From Desulfoferula mesophila (lineage in GTDB: Bacteria > Desulfobacterota > Desulfarculia > Desulfarculales > Desulfarculaceae), in NCBI RefSeq assembly GCF_037076455.1, contig NZ_AP028679.1, positions 2,681,501 through 2,745,500 on the forward strand: DNA of 64,000 nt, in the 5' to 3' direction. The position numbers were made by a program, and so were the translations under genes. Numbering within the stretch: the first letter of the stretch is position 1; the number at the start of each line of letters is the position of its first letter. This document shows, one piece after another, positions 40,276-48,963 of this stretch. A model generated the notes under the pieces. That model saw only the letters and a program-made list of their open reading frames with translations. It ran no database searches and was not told the DNA's origin.

Positions 40276-43200
40276 CTAGTTACCACCGCGACTGATGTAT
40301 TGCAAGAATTGCTTGGCTTGCTCCAAGGGGGGGCGCTCGGTCGTCAAGCGCAGCTTCACCCGGCCGTCGGGAAACACCCGCACCTTTTCCGGCTGCTCCT
40401 GGGCCATGGCCAATAGCCGGTCCAGGTTCAAGCCCTCGGTATGGGTGAAATAGGCCATCAAACCGTCGCTGGACAGGTCCAGCCGGTCTGATTGCATATG
40501 GCGCAACAAAACCTTGAGCTCCACCCCGCCCAAAAGGTTGTCCGCCGCCGCCGGGGGGGCGCCGAAGCGGTCGTTCATCTCCGAGGCCACCTGTTCCAGC
40601 TGCTCGGCGTTGCGCACCCCGCTCAAACGCCGGTACAGACTCAGGCGCACCTCCGCATCGGGCACGTAGCTCTCGGGCAGGTGGGCGGGCAGGCCCAGCT
40701 TGAGCTCGGGCTCCGGCCCTTCCGGCGGGGCCTCGCCCTTGAGCCGGGCAATGGCCTCTTCCAGCATGCGCAAATAAAGCTCGTAGCCCACCTCGGCGGC
40801 CACCCCGCTCTGGGCCTCGCCCAGCATGTTGCCCGCCCCGCGAATCTGCAAATCGTGCATGGCGATGGAAAAGCCCGCCCCCAGTTGGGTGAAGTCCATG
40901 AGCGCCTTGAGGCGCTTGGCCGCCTGGCGGCTTAGGCTGGCCTCCGAGCGCACGAACAAATAGGCGTAGGCCCGGCGCTCGGAGCGCCCCACCCGGCCCC
41001 GCAACTGGTAAATCTGGCTCAGGCCGAACTTGTCGGCGTTGTTGATGATGATGGTGTTGGCACTGGGGATGTCCAGGCCCGACTCGATGATGGTGGTGCA
41101 CACCAACACGTCCAGCTCGCGGCGCACGAAACTGAGCATGACCCGCTCCAGCTCCTTTTCGGGAAGCTGGCCGTGGGCCACGGCCACCCGCACTCCGGGC
41201 ACCAGGCGCCCCACCATGGCCGCCATCTTGCCGATGTCCTGCACCCGGTTGTGCACGAAAAACACCTGGCCCTCGCGGGCCAGCTCGCGCTCGATGGCCT
41301 GGGCCACGGCCTTGGGGCTAAAGGAAGCCACGTAGGTCTTGATGGCCCGGCGGTCGGCGGGGGGGGTATTGATGACGCTCAGATCCCTGAGGCCCGACAG
41401 GCTCATCTGCAGGGTGCGGGGAATGGGGGTGGCGGTGAGGGTGAGCACGTCCACCAGGCGGCGCATCTTTTTGAGGCGCTCCTTGTCCTTGACCCCGAAG
41501 CGCTGTTCCTCGTCCACCACCATGAGGCCCAGATCCTTGAACTCCACGTCCTTTTGCAAGATGCGGTGGGTGCCGACCACGATGTCCACCGCGCCCGCCT
41601 TGAGCCCGGCCAAGACCTCCCGCTGCTGGGCCGGGGTCTTGAAACGGCTCAGGGAGGCCACCTCCAGGGGCTGATCCACCAGGCGCTCCACGAAGGTCTG
41701 GTAGTGCTGCTCGGCCAGCACCGTAGTGGGCACCAAAAATGCCACCTGGCGTCCCTGCATGGCCACCAGGTAGGCGGCGCGCAGGGCCACCTCGGTCTTG
41801 CCGAAGCCCACGTCGCCGCACACCAGGCGGTCCATGGGCTTGGGGGCCGAAAGATCGGCCAGGACGTCCTGGATGGCCCGGGCCTGGTCCGGGGTCTCCT
41901 CCCAGGGGAAGCCGGCCTCGAACTCCCGGAAGGCGCTGTCCGGCGGGGTGAAGGACTTGCCCTTGGCCACCGAGCGGGCGGCGTAGAGCTCCACCAGGTC
42001 GTGGGCGATGAGCTCCACCGCCTTTTTGGCCCGGCCCCTCACCCGCTCCCAGGCGCGGCCGCCCAACTGGTCCAGCTTGGGCTTGGCTCCCTCGGGGCCC
42101 CGGTATTTGCTGATGAGCCCCATGCGGTCGGCGGGCAGATACAGCTTGTCGCCCCCGGCAAAGGTCAGGTGCAAAAAGTCGCTCTCCGCCGCGCCCACGG
42201 CCACGGTGGTCAGGCCCTCGTAGCGGGCCACCCCGTGGTCGATGTGCACCACCAGGTCGCCGGGCTCCATGTCGTCCAGGGCGGCCAGCATCTCGCTGAG
42301 CCGGGGCGGGGCCTTGTGGCGCACCACCCGGGGCGCGCCGAACACCTCGTCCTCGGTGATGAAGCACACCGGCAGCTCGGCCGGAGCCAGCCCGGCGGTG
42401 AGCACCCCCTCCATGAGGAATAGAGGCGTCTCGTCGGTGGGAGGCGGCCAGGTCTCGGCGGCCGTGCCCACCACCCGAACCAGAACCTCGCGCTCGCTGA
42501 GTAGCTCGGCCAGGCGCTCCACCTGAGAGCGGGAGCGGCACACCAGGGTCACGCTGCGGCCTTGTTCCCGCCGGGCCTCCGCCCAGGCCAGGAAGCGGGT
42601 GATCACCGACCCTTCGCCGCCGCGCTTGAGCTCCTGGTGCAGGCCGGGGAAGGTCTCGGCCTTCAGGCGCACCAGGGGAGCTTCGCCCGGCTCGTCCAGA
42701 CCCATGGCCAGGGCCCGGCACAGAAGGTGGGGCCGCTCCTTCAGGCGCTGGGCCATCTGACCGGGAGTGCGCCGCAGCAAGGGCGGGGCCAGCACCACCC
42801 GGCCGTCTTCCCGCGCCTCGCCGAACTGAACCTCCATCTCCTCGGCGTCGGCCTTCAGGCGGTTGTCCACCTCGGCGGGTTCCAAGACGTAGAGCCAGGC
42901 CTCTTCGGACAGATAGCTGAAGATGTCCCCGGCGTTTTTGAAAAACACCGGCAGCAGCGACTCCAGTCCGCTGAAGGGGGCGCGCAGCTCGATCTTTTCC
43001 ACCAGCTCGGCCAGGCGGCGGGTGGAGAGCCCCTCCTCCCGGGCCAGCTTGCGCAGGCGCTCCACCGCCCGCTTGGCCGCCTCCGGCGACAGCTCCACCG
43101 GCAGGCAGGGAATCAAGCCGGCCTCTCGCAGGGGAAGCTGGGAGCGCTGGTCGCTGGGATCGAAGCGCCTGAGGCTCTCGATCTCGTCGCCGAAAAACTC

Positions 43201-43830
43201 CACCCGCACCGGATCGTCCAACAGGGGGCCGAAGAAATCCACCACCGAGCCGCGCACCGCGAAGTCGCCCACCTGCTCCACCAGGCCCACCGGGGTGTAG
43301 CCCCCTTGGGCCAGAGCGGCCACCAGGGCGTCGCGCTCCAGGCGTTGCCCCTTGCTCAATTCCAAGAAATTATCAAGCAGGTGCTCGGGCGGGCACAGGC
43401 GCGAGGCGGCGGCCACCGCCGAGGTGACCACCAGCAGGGGCTCTTCGGCGGCGATGAGCTCCCACATTACGGACAGGCGCCGGGCGGTTACCTCCGGCGG
43501 GGGGTCCAGCTCTTGGTAGGGACTTACCTCATAGGCCGGGAACAGGCGCACCGGCGATCCGTCCCGGCCCTGACCGGCCAGAAAAAATTCCAGATCGCGC
43601 ACCAGGGTCTCGGCCATGGACAAGGTGGGGCAAACCACCAGGGTGGTGCGGGGGGCGCTGTTGAACAAGCGAGCCAAGGCAAAGGCCCGGCCAGCGCCCT
43701 CCAGGCCGCCCAACAGGGCCGCGCCTGATTCGCGCAACAGACGACTAGCCTCGTCCAGGCGTTCTCCGGCCGGCCAGTATCGCCGCGACCCATTTTTCTG
43801 ATCAGCGTTCATTCCCAGCGTAATTTTCAC
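40276..43830 (-). CDS. mfd: Transcription-repair coupling factor
   Basis: The 1184-residue protein is full length for Mfd: an N-terminal UvrB-homology region (LVVCPTLSMAETLVRDLEFFL, RLFPAYEVSPYQELDPPPEV), the RNA-polymerase-interaction domain (PGDLVVHIDHGVARYEGL), the RecG-like translocase with Walker A VCGDVGFGKTEVALRAAYL, DEEQRFGV, TATPIPRTLQMSLSG and QLRGRVGRSERRAYAYL, and the C-terminal TRCF domain (ESYVPDAEVRLSLYRRLSG). It displaces RNA polymerase stalled at lesions and recruits UvrA. Start is GTG 43830 or ATG 43812; neither has a strong ribosome site. It is followed closely by two periplasmic chaperone genes. Confidence 0.96.
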   Translation of the reverse strand: MKITLGMNADQKNGSRRYWPAGERLDEASRLLRESGAALLGGLEGAGRAFALARLFNSAPRTTLVVCPTLSMAETLVRDLEFFLAGQGRDGSPVRLFPAYEVSPYQELDPPPEVTARRLSVMWELIAAEEPLLVVTSAVAAASRLCPPEHLLDNFLELSKGQRLERDALVAALAQGGYTPVGLVEQVGDFAVRGSVVDFFGPLLDDPVRVEFFGDEIESLRRFDPSDQRSQLPLREAGLIPCLPVELSPEAAKRAVERLRKLAREEGLSTRRLAELVEKIELRAPFSGLESLLPVFFKNAGDIFSYLSEEAWLYVLEPAEVDNRLKADAEEMEVQFGEAREDGRVVLAPPLLRRTPGQMAQRLKERPHLLCRALAMGLDEPGEAPLVRLKAETFPGLHQELKRGGEGSVITRFLAWAEARREQGRSVTLVCRSRSQVERLAELLSEREVLVRVVGTAAETWPPPTDETPLFLMEGVLTAGLAPAELPVCFITEDEVFGAPRVVRHKAPPRLSEMLAALDDMEPGDLVVHIDHGVARYEGLTTVAVGAAESDFLHLTFAGGDKLYLPADRMGLISKYRGPEGAKPKLDQLGGRAWERVRGRAKKAVELIAHDLVELYAARSVAKGKSFTPPDSAFREFEAGFPWEETPDQARAIQDVLADLSAPKPMDRLVCGDVGFGKTEVALRAAYLVAMQGRQVAFLVPTTVLAEQHYQTFVERLVDQPLEVASLSRFKTPAQQREVLAGLKAGAVDIVVGTHRILQKDVEFKDLGLMVVDEEQRFGVKDKERLKKMRRLVDVLTLTATPIPRTLQMSLSGLRDLSVINTPPADRRAIKTYVASFSPKAVAQAIERELAREGQVFFVHNRVQDIGKMAAMVGRLVPGVRVAVAHGQLPEKELERVMLSFVRRELDVLVCTTIIESGLDIPSANTIIINNADKFGLSQIYQLRGRVGRSERRAYAYLFVRSEASLSRQAAKRLKALMDFTQLGAGFSIAMHDLQIRGAGNMLGEAQSGVAAEVGYELYLRMLEEAIARLKGEAPPEGPEPELKLGLPAHLPESYVPDAEVRLSLYRRLSGVRNAEQLEQVASEMNDRFGAPPAAADNLLGGVELKVLLRHMQSDRLDLSSDGLMAYFTHTEGLNLDRLLAMAQEQPEKVRVFPDGRVKLRLTTERPPLEQAKQFLQYISRGGN

Positions 43831-44153
43831 CCTGTGAATTTATCCCCACGCAGCCTTCGCCGTCCCCTTACGTCGCCCCCATAAATTGCTTCAACTAACT
43901 ACTTTAATTTTAACCATATTGGCAACCCGGCTTGAAAACTGGCATAAATAGGCCAATTCCAAGCGTATGCCTACATATTTTTACCACAAAATAGTCACAA
44001 CTTAATCACAGCAAGGGCTAACTCGTTGTTTCCGTTGGCTCAAAGATAACCGAGCCTGGGCCGTGCGGCAAGCGTCCTCGGCTGGGAGACGGCCGCCACC
44101 TGGGGTATACTGTTGCTCCACCCAAGACGGCCCGCCAGCAACGAGGAGTTCTT
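43831..44153. other. Divergent intergenic region between mfd and the RtcA-like gene
   Basis: AT-rich promoter-like DNA without a gene. A TATACT hexamer at 44106-44111 lies 43 nt before the RtcA-like start and is a fair -10 candidate; no convincing -35 is seen. Confidence 0.4.
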
Positions 44154-45227
44154 TTGCAGGACATGGTGGAGATAAAAGACGGCGGCGCGGCGCGCAATGC
44201 CGGTTTACGCATCGGCCTGGCTTTGAGCCTTATCACCGGCCGACCCACGCGATTGGGCGGCCTGGTGGACGACGCCCCCCGTCCCCGGCCGGGCCTGGGC
44301 CCCGGCGGGCTTACCCAGGCCGTGGCCGCCTCGGCGGTAAGCCGTGGCCGGTTGCAGGCCGAGGCCGGTTCGCCGGAGTTGACCCTCACCCCCGGCGGCC
44401 CGCCCCAACCCGGTGATTACCACCTGGACGTGGCCCACCTGGAGCCCAGCTCCGCCCCCTTCAGCCCCCTGTTGGAGATGCTGCTGCCGCCCCTTTCCCT
44501 GGCCGGCGGCACCAGCGGCCTGATCCTGCGCGGGGGCAGCCACGTGATGGGCGGTCCCACCAGCGACGAGATATCCACGGTGCTCCTGCCCAACTGGCGC
44601 GCCCTGGGTCTCAACGCCGACTATCGGGAGATATCCCCCGGCTTTTTCCCCGGCGGCGGCGGCGAGGCCGAGGTCACGGTGGTGGAGGCTGGCGGCCCCT
44701 TGAACTCCATCCGGGCCGAGGAGCCTTTCCAGGTCCGCGAGGTGGGAGTGGAGGTGCTGTGCTCCAACCTGCCGGTGCACCTAGCCGAGCAGGCCATGCA
44801 AGGCGCCCTGGACCGCCTGGCCCTGCACGGGCTCAGCGGCGAGGGCAACCTGCGCCGGGCCAAGGGCGGCAAGGGCCAGGCCCTGCTGGTGTGGGCCGGA
44901 GACGGCCGCTTGCGCATCGGCTTTTCCACCCTGGGCAAGCGGGGCAGCCGCCCCGAGGCCCTGGCCCTGGAGGCGGTGGAGGCCCTCACCCACTTCCTCA
45001 AAAGCGGGGCCGGTCTGCCCTCGGCCCTGGCCGCGCGCATGCTGTTGTGCCTGGCCTGCGCCAAGGGCATCAGCCATTTCACGGTGAGCGGCCCGCCCAA
45101 GCCATTGCAGGCGGCCATGAAGATCATCAACGCCTTTTGGCCCGGCACGGTGCGCCTATCCTCGCCGCGGGACGAAGCCCTTTTGGAAGTAAAGGTCATC
45201 GGCCGTGACTGGGGCCGGGTGCTTTAA
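44154..45227 (+). CDS. RNA 3'-phosphate cyclase-like protein (RtcA/Rcl1 family), catalytic His missing
   Basis: The 357-residue protein follows the RtcA fold: VEIKDGGAARNAGLRIGLALSLITGRPTRL (usually EGGGQILRxALALS), PGLGPGGLTQAVAAS, GGTSGLILRGGSHVMGGPTSDEISTVLLP and FFPGGGGEAEVTV. RtcA converts RNA 3'-phosphate ends to 2',3'-cyclic phosphate using ATP through an adenylated histidine in a C-terminal HPSCHLLTN-like motif. Here that place reads VSGPPKPLQAAM, with proline (about residue 317) where the histidine should be. It may therefore be a non-catalytic or altered relative, like eukaryotic Rcl1. The TTG at 44154 has GAGGAG 5 nt upstream. No rtcB is nearby. Confidence 0.78.
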   Translation: MQDMVEIKDGGAARNAGLRIGLALSLITGRPTRLGGLVDDAPRPRPGLGPGGLTQAVAASAVSRGRLQAEAGSPELTLTPGGPPQPGDYHLDVAHLEPSSAPFSPLLEMLLPPLSLAGGTSGLILRGGSHVMGGPTSDEISTVLLPNWRALGLNADYREISPGFFPGGGGEAEVTVVEAGGPLNSIRAEEPFQVREVGVEVLCSNLPVHLAEQAMQGALDRLALHGLSGEGNLRRAKGGKGQALLVWAGDGRLRIGFSTLGKRGSRPEALALEAVEALTHFLKSGAGLPSALAARMLLCLACAKGISHFTVSGPPKPLQAAMKIINAFWPGTVRLSSPRDEALLEVKVIGRDWGRVL

Positions 45228-45243
45228 TATCTCCTGAAAATCC

Positions 45244-45360
45244 TCAGCGACCCTCCCACTTGGGCTCGCGCTTTTCCAAAAAGGCGCTGATGCCCTCTTG
45301 GGCGTCGTGCAGGCCCAGGTTGAGGCCCATGACCGGGGTGGCCCCCACCAGCACAAAATC
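45244..45360 (-). pseudogene. 3' remnant of an enoyl-CoA hydratase/crotonase gene
   Basis: A minus-strand frame reads DFVLVGATPVMGLNLGLHDA then QEGISAFLEKREPKWEGR and stop, the characteristic crotonase C-terminus (DAxEGxxAFLEKRxPxW). An in-frame TAG directly precedes it and there is no start, so only the last 38 codons remain. It is not derived from the complete crotonase gene at 52088, whose end reads differently (AGIEKREPNFPEE). Confidence 0.8.
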
Positions 45361-45505
45361 CTAACTATAAATTTGGGAACGTTTTAGGGAACAGGTCGAG
45401 GCAAAGACGTGGCCGCGATCCGCCTCGGAGGATCAGCCCATCCCCACCAATAACCCAAGCCCGCTCATCCCGGGGGGGTGATGGGCCTTGGTGACCCAAA
45501 CATTG

Positions 45506-45555
45506 CATCACCAAAAAGGTGATGGGCTGGACAGGGAAAGAATGTCCGTCCAGCC
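45506..45555 (-). terminator. Double hairpin after the CoA-transferase operon
   Basis: On the minus strand an 8-bp stem GGCTGGAC/GTCCAGCC (45525-45555) is followed by CATCACC-TTTTT-GGTGATG (45506-45524), whose loop is five T. It lies 17 nt beyond the stop of the CoA-transferase beta gene and probably ends that transcript. Confidence 0.55.
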
Positions 45556-45571
45556 TCGGCTACAAAATCGC

Positions 45572-46363
45572 TTAACCTTTTTTGCGCAGAGAGCCGGTGG
45601 TATCCACGGTGCGGAGGTTGGCCAACTCCTGCTCGGTGGGCTCGGGCACCATTTTGATATCGGGCGACACCTTCAGGTCCCAACCGGTGGACGCCTTGAC
45701 CTCCTCGACGTTGGTAGAGGGGAAGTAGGCGTCCAGAAAAAATTCCTTGGTATCGGGATCGGGCCGCAGAATGCCCAGGGTGGAGATTATGGCCGAGGGC
45801 CCGCCGCCCACGAATCCGCAACGTTCCCGGGCGTCCCCGCCGTCCAGATAGCCCGGGCTGGAAATGTAGTCCACCTTTTCTATGAAGCGGCGTTTCTCAT
45901 GGGAAGCCATGATCAAATAGCTCTTGGCCCCCACCGCAATGTCGTTGGCCCCGCCGCTTCCATTGAGGCGCACCCTGGGCGGCACGTATTTGCCGAGCTT
46001 CCAGGGTGGCTCCTCCCATATGCCGGTGGTGTTGACGTTGCCGAACTTGTCCACTTGAGCCGCGCCAATTACCGCGTTGTCGCAGCGGCCGGAAGCCACG
46101 AGGAAACCCAGGGCGTCGATGGCATTGGTGAAGCTGGTGGCGTTGGCGCTGATCCGGTTACACTCGATGCCCCATGGAAGGCCGCCCACGGGAGTGGAGC
46201 CGTATACCCCGCCCTCGGTGAAGGGTCTCAGGTCGGGAGCGTGGTTGAGGTGGGCGAAGTACCCGGCCAGCATGGACAGGCCCACCCCCAGAATGATCAG
46301 CTGCCCGTCTTTTATCTCCCGGCCGGTGACGATGGCCATGAATTCCTGCTTAGTATATTCCAT
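45572..46363 (-). CDS. CoA-transferase family I, beta subunit (glutaconate CoA-transferase-like)
   Basis: The 263-residue protein fits the GctB/IpdB type: MEYTKQEFMAIVTGREIKDGQLIILGVGLSMLAGYFAHL, FTEGGVYGSTPVGGLPW, GRCDNAVIGAAQVDKFGNVNTT, RLNGSGGANDIAVGAKSYLI and FVGGGPSAIISTLGILRPD. With the alpha subunit encoded 5 nt upstream it should transfer CoA between acyl-CoA and a free carboxylic acid in the cytoplasm. The substrate is probably an acid imported by the TRAP system next door. Sequence does not define it; ring-cleavage-type acids (IpdAB-like) or dicarboxylates are possible. Confidence 0.85.
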   Translation of the reverse strand: MEYTKQEFMAIVTGREIKDGQLIILGVGLSMLAGYFAHLNHAPDLRPFTEGGVYGSTPVGGLPWGIECNRISANATSFTNAIDALGFLVASGRCDNAVIGAAQVDKFGNVNTTGIWEEPPWKLGKYVPPRVRLNGSGGANDIAVGAKSYLIMASHEKRRFIEKVDYISSPGYLDGGDARERCGFVGGGPSAIISTLGILRPDPDTKEFFLDAYFPSTNVEEVKASTGWDLKVSPDIKMVPEPTEQELANLRTVDTTGSLRKKG

Positions 46364-46368
46364 AGCGC

Positions 46369-47358
46369 CTATCCCTTCGCCCGATCCAACAACTCGGCCA
46401 CCTGCGCGTCGCTCTTTATCCATTTGCGGTAGGGGTCCATTAAAAACGCGGTTTCCGTGGCCGAAATCTTGGCGATCTTTTCATGGCCGATAAGGTCCAG
46501 ATACTGCTCCGGGGTTTCATAGGAGCGCACCCACTTGCGGCAATAATCCTCCGTGTCTTCTGCGGTTTTCATGGCCTTGTTCATGTAGAACATGTGCTCC
46601 TCGTCGGAGTCGTAGAGCCCGCAGGAGGCCTGGGGCCAGGAGCAAAGGGGCCAGTAGACCACGGCATCAACCACCTCTGCAATTATGCGGACCAGGTTGG
46701 GGTATTGGCGCATGCAGTCGGTGTCCACGATCTTATCCGCCACCAACACCACCTTTTCGGCCGCCCGCGACATCTCAAAACGGCTCCATTCGCTGCCCAG
46801 CATGATGGCATTGCCGTGGATATCGGCCATGGTGACGTGAATGGCCGCCACCTCGGGCCGCAGCGAGCGGAAAGCGCCCAGGGTTTGGCCGGTAAAGGGG
46901 TCGGTGATGGTGGGGATCTTGGCGGTGGCCGGGTATACCTGCGGCTCATCACCGGAGCACCACTGCTGGTCGTTGCAGATGTTTACGGTGGCCGGCACGA
47001 AGGGCCAATTCATGGCCCCGCCGAAGAAACGGAAGGCCATGGCTCCATTGGAGTAGTCCTCTATTATGGTTTGGCCGCTGGTCACCGCCCGGTTGAGGCC
47101 ATTGGCAAAGCCGTAGACCTCCAAGCCGGAGAAACCGACCTCCACCCGCCGCACCGCGCCTACGGCGGCCAGCAGGTTGACCTGGCTGGAGCCGCAGTGG
47201 CAGATGACGTTGAGGTCTTTACGCCCCTGCTTGACCATCTCCTTGCCAAAAGCCACAGAGTCCGAGCCCACGGGAAAGGCCGCGCCGTGGCAATAGGTCA
47301 TGCCGTCCCAAGTGTAGGCGGCCACCGCCTCTTGCATGGTCATTAACTTGTTGTGCAA
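46369..47358 (-). CDS. CoA-transferase family I, alpha subunit (glutaconate CoA-transferase-like)
   Basis: The 329-residue protein fits GctA/IpdA: KLMTMQEAVAAYTWDGMTYCHGAAFPVGSDSVAFGKEMVKQGRKDLNVI, CGSSQVNLLAAVGAVRRVEVGFSGLEVYG, ITDPFTGQTLGAFRSLRPEVAAIHVTMADIHGNAIMLGSEW and AAEKVVLVADKIVDT. It forms the other half of the heteromeric CoA-transferase. I chose TTG 47358 because AAGGAGG lies 6 nt upstream and the family's N-terminus starts there. A sigma-54 promoter (47456-47441) precedes it. Confidence 0.86.
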   Translation of the reverse strand: MHNKLMTMQEAVAAYTWDGMTYCHGAAFPVGSDSVAFGKEMVKQGRKDLNVICHCGSSQVNLLAAVGAVRRVEVGFSGLEVYGFANGLNRAVTSGQTIIEDYSNGAMAFRFFGGAMNWPFVPATVNICNDQQWCSGDEPQVYPATAKIPTITDPFTGQTLGAFRSLRPEVAAIHVTMADIHGNAIMLGSEWSRFEMSRAAEKVVLVADKIVDTDCMRQYPNLVRIIAEVVDAVVYWPLCSWPQASCGLYDSDEEHMFYMNKAMKTAEDTEDYCRKWVRSYETPEQYLDLIGHEKIAKISATETAFLMDPYRKWIKSDAQVAELLDRAKG

Positions 47359-47440
47359 AGGCAACCTCCTTAAGCCGTGGTGGTGGCGCCGGAACCAAAT
47401 CCGGCCAGCCGACTCCAATAAATTCCGGTCACGATCAATA

Positions 47441-47457
47441 TTGCAGAACCCATGCCA
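47441..47457 (-). promoter_or_regulatory. Sigma-54 promoter upstream of the CoA-transferase genes
   Basis: The minus strand reads TGGCATGGGTTCTGCAA with the invariant GG-N10-GC spacing. It lies about 83 nt before the TTG start. Confidence 0.72.
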
Positions 47458-47460
47458 GGT

Positions 47461-48564
47461 TCAGCGGGGTTCTCCGCTGCAACAAGGGGACTTGATACCC
47501 GGGTCAAAGCTGCTTTTTTTCACGGAGGAGTTGCCCATGCCCAGCATATAGGCCTTGAAGACGCGCGAGGCCGGCTTGCCCGCGGACACCAGCCGCGCCG
47601 GAGCCGGTTTGGCCGGGATTTGGATTTTGGAGCCGTTCCAACTCAGCGCGAGTTGCAAGGCCCCTTGGGCCTTGTCTGCCAACGCCCGGACCATGATCAA
47701 CAGCGGGCCGGCGCCCGTAAGATTTCCCGCTTTCCACTCGCTCTGCATGGGCCGCCACTTGTCCGCCGTGAACAAGGCCAACCCCTGGGCCGGGGCCAAT
47801 GTCAGGGTGGCGGTGGCCCCGGCTGGCGCCTGCAACAGGAAATAGCGGGCTTCCCCTTTTTCAAGGGGGCCGATATTTACGATTTGCTTCAGGTCGCTTT
47901 TGCCGGAGCCTGTCTGTTGGCTCGCTCCGGGACCGGGCAGGATGGCGGCGGCGATCAATGGGGTGTAGTCCACCTTAAGTTTTACATACCCTGATTTGCC
48001 GCGGTCCTCGGGCAACAGGCACATGCAGCCCAGCAGGTTCTCGCCCGGCTCCAGGGTTCCCGGGGTCGCGACCATCCCTGAAGAATGATCAAAGCGGCGG
48101 TGCCCCCCTTTGTTCAACCCGCTGTTCAGACAAGAGGCGATCTTGGAGGCTTTCAGGAAAAAGGGCCGGCCTTGGGCTTTGCCCTCGCGGGTAAACATCT
48201 CCACGTCCAGCCGGTCCATGCGAAAAGTTATGGGGGCGCGTTGGGCGTCTTGCATAGAAGTGTTGACCAGCCCTTGATCCCAGCGGCCGTTGTTCACGCC
48301 ACACATGCAGCCGGACCCCTGGGTGTCGTGCGGGTCATGGCCCTTTGCCGCCAGAAAGTCGCTGAACGCCTGCAAACGCACATCTCCCCCATCCAGGGCA
48401 TCCAAGGCCTCCGGCTTGAACATCATTTCATAGTATACGCCTGGGAAACACCCCCCCGCCCAGGCCATGGGCGAGACCATAACCAGGGCCCCCACCATCA
48501 ACAAAGCCAAGCAGGCTGCCGCCCTGCATCCCAACCCATTGACCCTCCGACGAACAGATCTCAA
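47461..48564 (-). CDS. Secreted cysteine-containing protein of unknown function
   Basis: I do not recognise a family. The 367-residue protein has a signal peptide (about residues 10-36, ending SPMAWA) and then several short Cys motifs: GGCFPGVYY, GSGCMCGVNNG, LLGCMCLLP and a terminal SPCCSGEP. The region 230-330 is beta-rich (YFLLQAPAGATATLTLAPAQGLALF). Cys pairs may form disulfides or bind a metal or heme-like group, but there is no CxxCH. It has its own sigma-54 promoter and lies inside the TRAP/CoA-transferase locus, so an extracytoplasmic role in the same uptake or degradation pathway is plausible. The TTG at 48564 has AAGGAAGGGG upstream. Confidence 0.6.
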   Translation of the reverse strand: MRSVRRRVNGLGCRAAACLALLMVGALVMVSPMAWAGGCFPGVYYEMMFKPEALDALDGGDVRLQAFSDFLAAKGHDPHDTQGSGCMCGVNNGRWDQGLVNTSMQDAQRAPITFRMDRLDVEMFTREGKAQGRPFFLKASKIASCLNSGLNKGGHRRFDHSSGMVATPGTLEPGENLLGCMCLLPEDRGKSGYVKLKVDYTPLIAAAILPGPGASQQTGSGKSDLKQIVNIGPLEKGEARYFLLQAPAGATATLTLAPAQGLALFTADKWRPMQSEWKAGNLTGAGPLLIMVRALADKAQGALQLALSWNGSKIQIPAKPAPARLVSAGKPASRVFKAYMLGMGNSSVKKSSFDPGIKSPCCSGEPR

Positions 48565-48645
48565 AGCAGTCCCCTTCCTTTGAGCTAGGGCGGCCCCTTG
48601 TCCCGGCGCGGCTCAACGCGCCGCGGACGCACCAAAACAGCAATT

Positions 48646-48663
48646 TGCAACAATCGCACCAAT
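48646..48663 (-). promoter_or_regulatory. Sigma-54 promoter upstream of the secreted protein gene
   Basis: The minus strand reads TTGGTGCGATTGTTGCAA, GG-N10-GC with a perfect TTGCA -12 element. About 83 nt before the TTG at 48564. Confidence 0.68.
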
Positions 48664-48712
48664 CGGCCGGGTGAGCGGGCTGAGGGCGCTGGGGCGCCAA
48701 CATACCCGACCG

Positions 48713-48730
48713 GTGGCATGCGTTTTGCTT
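48713..48730 (+). promoter_or_regulatory. Sigma-54 promoter upstream of the TRAP transporter operon
   Basis: The plus strand reads GTGGCATGCGTTTTGCTT, a GG-N10-GC match close to the TGGCAC-N5-TTGCW consensus. It lies 235 nt before dctP. With the divergent promoter at 48646-48663 only about 50 nt away, the two transcripts probably share activator sites. Confidence 0.72.
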
Positions 48731-48963
48731 AGTTGTGCGGGCAACAAGTGCCTGGCAATGATCACGTTCCGATTAACTGCTGCCACTGGGCGGATGAGAG
48801 ACAAGATGAGGGACAACATCAGCATTGCTTAACACCTTCAGTCAAACCTCCCCCATCCATAACCGCAGCCACCGCCCCGGCTGTCCCTGCCCCGCTTTCC
48901 GGCGATACGTTGCCGAAAATATAAGGATGGTTAACCGGTTGTTTACCAACGAGGGAGGAAGTA

